Assembly (NCBI GenBank): GCA_047639615.1 | Contig: JBLIOL010000365.1 | Coordinates: forward strand, 1-5,020 | Origin: CAYWNK01 sp047639615 | Lineage (GTDB): Bacteria > Planctomycetota > UBA1135 > GCA-002686595 | Length of the DNA stretch: 5,020 nucleotides | Direction: 5' to 3' | Shown here: positions 1-4,929 of the stretch, piece after piece | Numbering within the stretch: position 1 is the stretch's first letter | How the letters are laid out: each line of letters starts with the position of its first letter | Program-made: the position numbers and the translations under genes | Notes under the pieces: model-generated | What the model was told of the DNA's origin: nothing | Database searches by the model: none | What the model saw: the letters and a program-made list of their open reading frames with translations, nothing else

Positions 1-141
1 ATCCTCTCCCGGGCCTCCGCCGGTGTGGTCGATGGCCGCATCGTCTTCGCCCTGCCGGGCTCGCCCAAGGCCCTCAGCCTGGCCATGGATAGCATCATTC
101 TCAAGGAAGCTGGGCACCTGGTCAGCCAGGTGCGTGGATAG
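1..141 (+). CDS. moaB: MoaB/Mog-family molybdenum cofactor biosynthesis protein, C-terminal fragment
   Basis: The first 46 codons of the window are open in frame 1 and end at TAG 139-141; the 5' part lies outside. The translation carries the family's C-terminal signature: SRASAGV, a beta strand GRIVFALPGSP, then KALSLAMDSIIL and a closing EAGHLVSQVRG. This matches the 'LPGSPxA...A...I.PE..H' end of MoaB/MogA proteins, which bind molybdopterin and, in the Mog branch, adenylylate it before molybdate insertion in the cytoplasm. MoaB, MogA and the related MoeA domain cannot be separated from this fragment; the short tail ending just after the GHL motif favours a stand-alone MoaB/MogA protein. The Enzyme I-like gene follows 71 nt downstream on the same strand. 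A perfect 8-bp inverted repeat overlaps the last codons. Confidence 0.82.
   Translation: MLSRASAGVVDGRIVFALPGSPKALSLAMDSIILKEAGHLVSQVRG
114..133 (+). other. Perfect 8-bp hairpin at the 3' end of moaB
   Basis: GCACCTGG (114-121) and CCAGGTGC (126-133) pair perfectly around a TCAG loop, two codons before the moaB stop. There is no T tract behind it, so it is not a classical intrinsic terminator. It could be an RNA 3'-end stabiliser, a U-less terminator, or a by-product of the codons for Gly-His-Leu-Val-Ser-Gln-Val. Confidence 0.35.
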
Positions 142-174
142 CGGCGCCCGCCTGCGTACACTAAGCGTCTCCAC

Positions 175-190
175 GGGCAGCGATCTGCCC
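175..190 (+). other. 6-bp hairpin in the moaB-ptsI gap
   Basis: GGGCAG (175-180) pairs with CTGCCC (185-190) around a CGAT loop, 22 nt before the annotated GTG of the Enzyme I-like gene. The following bases are pyrimidine-rich (including seven C, 204-210) but not a T run. It may be a weak terminator for moaB or a leader structure; a chance hairpin is quite possible in DNA this GC-rich. Confidence 0.25.
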
Positions 191-212
191 ACCCTCTCCA
201 ACTCCCCCCCGA

Positions 213-1973
213 GTGAACTTCGTGACAGCCGAGTCCGCAGTCGAAACGCAGGAACCTGAACCCGTCGTGCTGCATGGCACGTCCGTGTCCCCTGGTCTGG
301 CCGTGGGCCGGGCTCATCGGGCTGAGCAGGACTTGGCCAGTGTACCCATGCGGCGCGTGCCGCGTGATGGGGTCGAGCGCGAGCTCAATCGTTTTCGCGA
401 GGGCTTGGCCCTGGCGGAGGTGCAGCTGGGCGAGTTGAAGTCGCGGCTGGTGGGTGAGGTGCCGACGGAGCACGTGGGTATCTTGGACACGCACCTGGCC
501 TACCTGAAGGACGGCGTGTTTCTGTCGGATGTGGAGAACCTGATCCTGTCGGAGCAAATGGCGCTTGAGGCGGCCATCGCCAAGGTGATTTTGGACTTCG
601 ATCGCATCTTCAAGTTAGTGCAGAGCGATGTGCTGCGCGCGCGCGCTGTCGACTTGCGCGACGTGGGCGTGCGTGTGCTCAAGTGCTTGGAGGATGGCGC
701 GGGGCAAGAGGCTAGCTCTGCCGCATCGGGCGAGTACGTGCTCGTGGCGCGCGAATTGACCGTGGTCGATGTCTTCGGCATGGCCGGCGGTAAGGTCTGC
801 GGGGTGGTGACGGAGGAGGGCAGCCTGACCAGCCACGCGGCGATCCTGGCACGCTCACTGCGCATCCCGACCTTGACCGGCGTGGAAGGTTTGCTGGACG
901 CGGTACGCGATGGGGATGAGCTGGTGGTGGACGCCAGCGAAGGCCTCGTTCGTGTGCGCCCGGAGGAGCGTGTGCTCGAGCAGTTCCGCGGAGCGGCGGG
1001 CGATGCGCACGGCCCGGATGAGATCGAGGTCCTGGTGGATGGACCGATTCAAACTCTGGACGGGGAAGCGGTGGCTCTGTCGGCCACCTGCGGCAACCTG
1101 GCCGAGGTGGAGACGGCGCGACGCTTGGGCTTGGCCGATGTAGGCCTGTACCGCACGGAGCTGCTCTTCTTGCTCGATCGCGAGCCTCCCGGATTGGATG
1201 CGCTTGTAGCGCACTATCGCGGGGTTCTGGAAGCGGCCGGCGACGGCGCTGTGACCTTCAGGCTGGCGGACTTGGACTCGAGCATGGGGGCCTCTTACCT
1301 GCACCCGGAGCACGAGACCAACCCGGCCCTCGGCATGGCTGGCGTGCGTGCACTGTTCGCGCGCGAGTCGGTGCTGCGCAGGCAGTTGAGCGCGATCCTG
1401 CGCGCCGGCGCTGAGCACAAGGGTGCCTTGGGCGTAGCTGTGCCCAAGGTCGTGGACTGCGCCGACCTGCGGCGCGTGAAGGAGGTGCTCTTCGAGGAGC
1501 GCTATGCCCTGCGTCGCGAGTCGATCCCGCACGCGGAGAGCCTGGACGTGGGCGCGGTGCTGGAAGTGCCGGCGGCCCTCTTTGGCATTGCAGACCTAGC
1601 GGCGGAGGTGGACTTCCTTGCCCTGGGCTTGGACTCCTTGCAGCAGTACCTCTTGGCTGCGGATCGCAACGAACCGGACTTAGCAGCGTGGTTCGAGAGC
1701 TTGCACCCCTTCGTGTTGCGCGCCATCGAGGGCGCCGTGGAGGTGGCCGAAGAGTCGGGCGTAAGCCTGCGCGTCTTCGGCGTGACCGCGGGCCAGGCGG
1801 CGAACATGCCCTGGCTTCTGGCAGTGGGCTTGCGCCAGATCTGCGTCTCGCCAATCTCCCTGCCGGAAGCTCTGGCGAGCCTGCGCGCAACGGATCTTGG
1901 CGATGCGCGCGCGAACATCGGACGCTTGCGTGACCTGAGTTCGGCCGAACGCACCACGCCCTATCACGAGTAG
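213..1973 (+). CDS. ptsI: PTS Enzyme I-like protein (PEP-protein phosphotransferase family) with degenerate PEP site
   Basis: The domain order is that of Enzyme I: N-terminal motif GTSVSPGLAVG (22-32), helical HPr-binding region (about 55-165), swivelling phosphohistidine domain with EEGSLTSHAAILAR (201-214; H208 is the expected phospho-site, E. coli H189), and a C-terminal PEP-binding barrel with GLYRTELLFL (311-320). At 586 aa it is close to the usual ~575. The barrel aligns without gaps to E. coli around residues 349-379, but the GGDK part of DIGGDK is DSSM (355-358), Arg332 is A376, the TND of GTNDLTQY is LDS (473-475, losing the Mg ligand Asp455), and catalytic Cys502 is F522. R314, E451 and R485 are kept. 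I infer weak or absent PEP-dependent autophosphorylation; a regulatory role or another phosphate donor is possible. No HPr or EII gene is seen. GTG 213 is the longest start but has no Shine-Dalgarno; GTG 267 (AGGA at 250-253) would give an N-terminus matching E. coli Enzyme I. Confidence 0.85.
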   Translation: MNFVTAESAVETQEPEPVVLHGTSVSPGLAVGRAHRAEQDLASVPMRRVPRDGVERELNRFREGLALAEVQLGELKSRLVGEVPTEHVGILDTHLAYLKDGVFLSDVENLILSEQMALEAAIAKVILDFDRIFKLVQSDVLRARAVDLRDVGVRVLKCLEDGAGQEASSAASGEYVLVARELTVVDVFGMAGGKVCGVVTEEGSLTSHAAILARSLRIPTLTGVEGLLDAVRDGDELVVDASEGLVRVRPEERVLEQFRGAAGDAHGPDEIEVLVDGPIQTLDGEAVALSATCGNLAEVETARRLGLADVGLYRTELLFLLDREPPGLDALVAHYRGVLEAAGDGAVTFRLADLDSSMGASYLHPEHETNPALGMAGVRALFARESVLRRQLSAILRAGAEHKGALGVAVPKVVDCADLRRVKEVLFEERYALRRESIPHAESLDVGAVLEVPAALFGIADLAAEVDFLALGLDSLQQYLLAADRNEPDLAAWFESLHPFVLRAIEGAVEVAEESGVSLRVFGVTAGQAANMPWLLAVGLRQICVSPISLPEALASLRATDLGDARANIGRLRDLSSAERTTPYHE

Positions 1974-1979
1974 GGCGTG
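1955..1979. terminator. Putative bidirectional terminator hairpin between convergent genes
   Basis: CACGCCCTA (1955-1963) and TAGGGCGTG (1971-1979) form a perfect 9-bp stem with a 7-nt loop. The hairpin contains the TAG stop (1971-1973) of the Enzyme I-like gene and lies 28 nt beyond the stop of the convergent protease gene, so it is placed to end transcripts from both sides. No T tract follows on either strand, so it would be a non-canonical terminator or an mRNA 3'-end protector. Confidence 0.45.
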
Positions 1980-2007
1980 AGCGGGGCGTGCGTGCAACCG
2001 CTGCGGA

Positions 2008-3390
2008 CTATTGCCAGGTGATGGCGTAGCCCGCGGAAGTGTTGGAGGTGGGGCTCATGATGAAGTCCCGCGTCCAGTACTGGAAGTACCAGGTTTGGCC
2101 GGCGAGGAAGATGCTGTTGCCAGGCAGGTTGGTCATGTCGACGGGGAAGCTGACTTCGCCGTTAAGGCCCGAGTTCTGCACCAAGGAGGTGAATCGGTAT
2201 TGGGGGGCTCCCAGGCAGAGCACGCCTTGGCTGCCGCCGAAGTTGGGCACGTTGTCGGTGGACTGCGACATGAGCAGGTAGCCGAAGGCAGAGGTCGGCA
2301 GGGCCGTGGAGCTGAAGGTGAGCTCGTTGTCCGAGGCGGCTAGGCTGCCGCTGGCGCTCAAAGTGGCTTCGGCTCCGGAGGAGTTGGGTACGGAGTTGCA
2401 GAAGACTGCGCCGAGCTCGTCGGGAATCACTTCGAAGATCTGCGGGCGGTAGTTCATTAGCGTGCAGCGCATGCGGTTGGCTTGCTGCGGCGTGAAGTTG
2501 TCCATGCACAGATCGTCCGAGTAGTCCATGTAGTTGGCGATCGGATCGGCGCTATTGCAGCTGCTCTTGTTGCCGGGGCAACCGAAGGTCGGGCTCGACT
2601 CGCGCTCGGTGTCGCAGATCAAATCGCCCGTGGAGAAGCAGCCGTTGAGCGTTCCGCAGCCGCTGTCGAAGGTGTGGAAGAGGCCGAGGAAGTGACCAAC
2701 CTCGTGGGTGGCCGTGCGGCCCTTGTTGTAGGGCGGGCCGATGGGGGCGTTCTTACCGAAGGCGCTCCAGAGGATCACCACGCGATCGGAGCTCGAACCA
2801 GCCGGGCCGGTCTGCGGCAGGTAGGGCACGTAGCCGAGGGCGCCGCTGGCCTGGTTGGTGTAGATGTTCAGGTAGCGGGTCGGGTCCCAGTTGAGGGTGC
2901 TCCAGTAGTTGCCCGTGTCGTTGTACCAGTTGTTGTTGGCCGTGCGCGTGATGCCGCTGGTGGCGTTGCCCTGGGGGTCGACCGTGGCCAGCTTGAAGCG
3001 GATGCGCGAGTTCGTGCCGGGGCCGCCGTTGGTGCCGGCGATGGCCTCGAAGTCCTGGTTGAGGACGTTGATCTGGGTCTGGACTTTGAAGTCCGTGATG
3101 TCGCCCACGCCGTTCAGGCGGTGCAGGATGTGCACGACCACCGGGATCTCGAAGATGTCCGTGGGGTCGTAGACCGGCAGGATGGTGGTGGAGTTGGCGC
3201 TGCAGTCGCTGGGGGCTGAGGCGAAGTTGCTGTTGGCGGCGCGGCCAGGGGTCAGGCAGCGCAGGGGGCCGGAGCGGGTGGGGAGCGAGCGGCCCGGGGC
3301 TTGGGCTTGGGCTTGGGCCCGGGTCTGAGCGCTGGCGCTGGGGGAAATAAGTGCGGCGGCCAGGGCGAGCAGAGCGACGGATTTGAGCAT
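2008..3390 (-). CDS. Secreted M43 (pappalysin/cytophagalysin-like) zinc metalloprotease
   Basis: The 460-aa product starts with a Sec signal peptide (MLKS, hydrophobic to about 17, AxA-type site ASA|Q at 21/22), followed by an (Ala-Gln) linker at 24-33. The catalytic domain (about 80-318) has IPVVVHILH (82-90), the metzincin zinc motif HEVGHFLGLFH (229-239; zinc ligands H229, H233, H239, base E230), a cysteine-rich stretch (C245, C251, C259, C271, C278, C295) and the Met-turn in NYMDYSDD (M288), followed by FTPQQANRM. This order is typical of M43B proteases such as fungal MEP1. Residues 328-460 form a separate beta-rich domain beginning FCNSVPNSSG and containing GGSQGVLCLG and GQTWYFQYWTRD, recalled from many secreted Planctomycetota proteins and probably involved in surface attachment or sorting (inference). 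No transmembrane anchor is seen. The ATG at 3388-3390 gives a clean signal peptide but has no clear Shine-Dalgarno; GC hairpins occupy its leader. Substrate unknown. Confidence 0.92.
   Translation of the reverse strand: MLKSVALLALAAALISPSASAQTRAQAQAQAPGRSLPTRSGPLRCLTPGRAANSNFASAPSDCSANSTTILPVYDPTDIFEIPVVVHILHRLNGVGDITDFKVQTQINVLNQDFEAIAGTNGGPGTNSRIRFKLATVDPQGNATSGITRTANNNWYNDTGNYWSTLNWDPTRYLNIYTNQASGALGYVPYLPQTGPAGSSSDRVVILWSAFGKNAPIGPPYNKGRTATHEVGHFLGLFHTFDSGCGTLNGCFSTGDLICDTERESSPTFGCPGNKSSCNSADPIANYMDYSDDLCMDNFTPQQANRMRCTLMNYRPQIFEVIPDELGAVFCNSVPNSSGAEATLSASGSLAASDNELTFSSTALPTSAFGYLLMSQSTDNVPNFGGSQGVLCLGAPQYRFTSLVQNSGLNGEVSFPVDMTNLPGNSIFLAGQTWYFQYWTRDFIMSPTSNTSAGYAITWQ
3297..3314 (-). repeat. 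Three tandem hexamers (GGGCTT) encoding the Ala-Gln linker
   Basis: Three exact copies of GGGCTT (+ strand), followed by GGGCCC, encode the Ala-Gln dipeptides right after the protease signal peptide. Because the unit is two codons, copy-number changes by slippage would lengthen or shorten the linker without shifting frame. Confidence 0.6.
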
Positions 3391-3400
3391 GTAGAGGCGT

Positions 3401-3447
3401 GGGCCGAGGGCCCGTATGGAAGCTGAACCGGGGAAGCATCCCCGGTT
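3401..3447 (-). promoter_or_regulatory. Two GC-rich hairpins in the 5' leader of the metalloprotease
   Basis: The stretch just upstream of the protease ATG (3390, minus strand) contains two perfect hairpins. The first pairs 3401-3405 with 3409-3413 (GGGCC/GGCCC, 3-nt loop) and covers the zone 11-23 nt before the start codon, where a ribosome-binding site would sit. The second pairs 3426-3434 with 3439-3447 (AACCGGGGA/TCCCCGGTT, 9 bp, 4-nt loop). No Shine-Dalgarno is visible. They could restrain translation or stabilise the mRNA; no known riboswitch is recognised. On the + strand the second stem runs into TTTT, but no + strand gene ends nearby. Confidence 0.4.
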
Positions 3448-3474
3448 TTGCCGGTACGGGCAGGGCCGACCTCT

Positions 3475-3483
3475 AAGCTCTTC
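3475..3483. repeat. Left 9-bp target-site duplication of the MITE-like element
   Basis: AAGCTCTTC occurs here and again in exact direct orientation at 3682-3690. The two copies lie immediately outside the two terminal inverted repeats, as expected for a duplication made at insertion. Confidence 0.75.
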
Positions 3484-3508
3484 GATACTGACGAGGTTGA
3501 TTGTGGTC
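3484..3508 (+). repeat. Left terminal inverted repeat (25 bp, imperfect)
   Basis: Compared with the reverse complement of 3657-3681, positions 1-9, 12-15, 17 and 19-25 are identical and positions 10, 11, 16 and 18 differ (21/25). The inner end GTGGTC is shared by both ends. Confidence 0.75.
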
Positions 3509-3656
3509 CCATTGGGCGCTGTAGCGCCAAATTGGGCCTCTGAGTGGCGGGAGGGGGGCTCGGCGGCGCCAATTCATGGTCGATGGGCCTGCGCACCTGC
3601 CAGGGCACCCGGGAAGCGCATGCGCGCTAGCGGCAGCCCCGCTTTCCGACGACCAC

Positions 3657-3681
3657 GACCACACTGAACCCTGTCAGTATC
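3657..3681 (-). repeat. Right terminal inverted repeat (25 bp, imperfect)
   Basis: Inverted partner of 3484-3508, ending in GTCAGTATC directly against the right target duplication. Its inner GACCAC is doubled in tandem (3651-3662), which could mark a transposase-binding subsite (inference). Confidence 0.75.
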
Positions 3682-3690
3682 AAGCTCTTC
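3682..3690. repeat. Right 9-bp target-site duplication of the MITE-like element
   Basis: Exact copy of AAGCTCTTC at 3475-3483, in the same orientation. It lies 12 nt from the thrB stop codon, so insertion occurred just past the thrB coding end and left the gene intact. Confidence 0.75.
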
Positions 3691-3702
3691 CGGGGGCCTG
3701 GC

Positions 3703-4650
3703 TCAGTCCTGGACGGGCCGCCATTGGACCGTCGGCTGGCCCTGCACCATGGCGGCCACTCGGGCCCTGCCGGGTGCATCTGCGGCCTGCAGGGCCGCTT
3801 TCATGGCCTCGGCCACGGCTTGCGCGGCCGAATGGGGACAAACGGCAAGGAGGCCGGCCCCGGCGCCGCTAACTGTGGCAAATGAGGCACCTGCTCCGTG
3901 GGCAGCGTCCAGGCAGGCCTGTCCGCCAGGGATCAAGGGCAGGCGGTAGCGCGTGTGCAGGCGCTCTTTCTCCGCCAGGGCCAGCAGCGCGTGGTTCCCT
4001 GCGCGCAAACCCTCTAATAGAAGTAAGAGTCGGCGCGGGTTTTCCACAGCGTCGGCGAAGTCCACCTGCTTCGGCAGCGCCTCGCGCGCGGCCCTGGTGC
4101 TGAGGGTTTGTTTTCCCCAGGCGACCACGAAGGCGAGCGAGCCGTGCACGCTGGGGGTGATGAGTTGCAGGCCGGCTTCCGTGGGCACGCCGAAGGTGCA
4201 TCCGCCGCGCAAAGAGGCCACCACGTTGTCTGGATGGCCCTCGATTTCGTAACCGGCCTGGAGCAGTTGTGCCGGGAGGTCTGCGGGCGGCGTCTGGCCT
4301 GATGCTTCCGCGTAGGCGGCGCCCAGTAGCAAGCCTGCCGCAACGGCAGCGCCACTGGACCCGAGACCGCGTGCTAAGGGGATCTCTGAAGCAAGGCGGA
4401 AGTGATGCGGCGGCACGTTGTCCACACCGGCGAGGGATGCGCCGCGTGCAAAAGCTGTCAGTAGTAACGAGCAGTCTGCAAGTTCGGAGGCTTCGCCGAT
4501 CTTTTCCACAACGCGGGACTGCGCATCATCTTCTGCGCGCCAAGCCGTGACTTCCAACCAAAGGTCGAGTGCGAGTCCACCCATATCAAAACCAGGTCCG
4601 AGGTTGGACGTGGAAGAGGGGACGCGCACGAATAGTTGCGACCGTTGCAT
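3703..4650 (-). CDS. thrB: Homoserine kinase
   Basis: This is a 315-aa cytoplasmic GHMP-superfamily kinase that phosphorylates L-homoserine to O-phosphohomoserine with ATP, the step before threonine synthase. Motif 1 is VRVPSSTSNLGPGFD (8-22). The phosphate-binding motif 2 is PLARGLGSSGAAVAAG (91-106). A homoserine-kinase-type EGHPDNVVASLRGG follows at 137-150, then the TLSTRAAREALP block (182-193, compare LST..AR..LP), YRLPLIPG (235-242) and motif 3 SGAGAGLLAV (261-270), where the usual Pro of SGAGP is Ala. Length is normal for ThrB (about 300-320 aa). I place the start at ATG 4648-4650 because motif 1 then begins 7 residues in; the frame stays open to an ATG at 4806, but those 52 extra residues do not resemble the family. 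A GGGG four bases before the ATG is at best a weak Shine-Dalgarno. Other thr genes are not seen. The metalloprotease lies downstream on the same strand behind the MITE-like element. It looks functional. Confidence 0.93.
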   Translation of the reverse strand: MQRSQLFVRVPSSTSNLGPGFDMGGLALDLWLEVTAWRAEDDAQSRVVEKIGEASELADCSLLLTAFARGASLAGVDNVPPHHFRLASEIPLARGLGSSGAAVAAGLLLGAAYAEASGQTPPADLPAQLLQAGYEIEGHPDNVVASLRGGCTFGVPTEAGLQLITPSVHGSLAFVVAWGKQTLSTRAAREALPKQVDFADAVENPRRLLLLLEGLRAGNHALLALAEKERLHTRYRLPLIPGGQACLDAAHGAGASFATVSGAGAGLLAVCPHSAAQAVAEAMKAALQAADAPGRARVAAMVQGQPTVQWRPVQD

Positions 4651-4774
4651 GCGCCCCAAGGTAGCGCGCAAAGTTGCGCTCTGCACGCGGCGAAAAACAA
4701 GCGCGCGAAAGGAGTGACAATTCAGAGCATTGCGGGATCTGGGAACTTGGGCTAACGTTGCGAACGTCTCGGGT

Positions 4775-4835
4775 GGGGAGGTTGGTTCCCTGAGGCGCGG
4801 ACACACGTGGTGGTGTGTTCCGGGCCGACCTCCCC
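4775..4835 (+). promoter_or_regulatory. Long imperfect leader hairpin upstream of the aminotransferase-like gene
   Basis: The outer stem pairs GGGGAGGTTGG (4775-4785) with CCGACCTCCCC (4825-4835): 11 bp including one U.G pair. Inside, CCC (4788-4790) can pair with GGG (4822-4824), then GG/CC, then ACACAC (4801-4806) with GTGTGT (4813-4818) around a GTGGTG loop, leaving an 8-nt bulge at 4791-4798. The U.G pair would be A/C on the opposite strand, so the fold favours a + strand RNA, the leader of the gene starting at 4930. It is not followed by T residues, so it is not a standard terminator. No known riboswitch, T-box, SRP RNA or 6S RNA core is recognised. A competing pairing exists: GGGAAC (4741-4746) with GTTCCC (4785-4790). 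It could be a cis-regulatory leader or a small RNA. Confidence 0.45.
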
Positions 4836-4855
4836 CGCGACGACTTGCGGCTTGC

Positions 4856-4884
4856 CCCCGCGGGTCATCGTGATCGAGGCGGGG
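4856..4884 (+). promoter_or_regulatory. Second leader hairpin
   Basis: CCCCGC (4856-4861) pairs with GCGGGG (4879-4884); the 17-nt loop holds a weak TCA/TGA stem. It lies between the long hairpin and the Shine-Dalgarno, 35 nt before it, leaving that site unpaired. In sequence this GC-rich a 6-bp stem can be accidental. Confidence 0.3.
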
Positions 4885-4919
4885 TGGGGACCTCGCTTTG
4901 GACCTTCCTCAACAAACGC

Positions 4920-4925
4920 AGGAGG
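4920..4925 (+). promoter_or_regulatory. Strong Shine-Dalgarno AGGAGG
   Basis: AGGAGG sits 4 nt before ATG 4930 and decides that start, although the frame is open upstream back to a TAA at 4753-4755 with possible GTG codons. It is the only textbook ribosome-binding site among the genes in this window. Confidence 0.75.
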
Positions 4926-4929
4926 CCCC

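Larger units (their letters stand above)
3484..3681. mobile_element. MITE-like non-autonomous transposable element, 198 bp
   Basis: The element is bounded by terminal inverted repeats: the outer 9 bp, GATACTGAC (3484-3492) and GTCAGTATC (3673-3681), match exactly, and the match extends to 25 bp with 21 identities. It is flanked by an exact 9-bp direct repeat, AAGCTCTTC. The interior has no credible coding sequence and cannot hold a transposase, so movement would depend on a transposase supplied from elsewhere. Inside are a small hairpin (GGCGC/GCGCC, 3515-3528), a palindrome GCGCATGCGC (3616-3625) and, next to the right end, two tandem GACCAC units (3651-3662). A 9-bp duplication occurs in several IS families, so no family is assigned. 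It lies between the 3' end of thrB and the 5' leader of the protease; without it and one target copy the spacer would be 105 bp. The matching inverted and direct repeats in the right order make chance unlikely. Confidence 0.75.

Noticed and set aside
855..1532. 225-aa open frame on the - strand inside the Enzyme I-like gene
   Set aside because: It is antisense to clearly conserved Enzyme I sequence, with His/Gln/Arg/Ala-rich shadow composition and no recognisable domain.
2482..3219. 245-aa open frame on the + strand across the protease gene
   Set aside because: It is fully antisense to a gene with a signal peptide and an intact zinc motif. Its composition (Val, Ala, Gly, Arg, Asp rich) is typical of a GC-rich shadow frame, and no motif is seen.
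3616..3625. GCGCATGCGC palindrome as an operator
   Set aside because: A single 10-bp palindrome in GC-rich DNA inside the transposable element; no second site or regulator supports it.
3576..3872. Small + strand open frame starting inside the MITE-like element
   Set aside because: It runs from the element into antisense thrB sequence, has no ribosome-binding site or recognisable motif, and is too short to be a transposase.
4690..4740. Sigma-70 promoters in the divergent spacer (TTGTCA on - near 4718, GTGACA on + near 4714)
   Set aside because: Neither -35-like hexamer has an acceptable -10 box at 16-18 nt, so no promoter is called.
4651..4806. 52-residue N-terminal extension of thrB
   Set aside because: The frame is open, but the added residues do not resemble the family, and ATG 4650 places motif 1 at the usual position.
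4775..4835. SRP (4.5S) RNA or 6S RNA gene
   Set aside because: The fold is hairpin-like, but the conserved SRP apical core (GGAAGCAGC-type) is missing and the helix is too short for 6S RNA with its central bubble.
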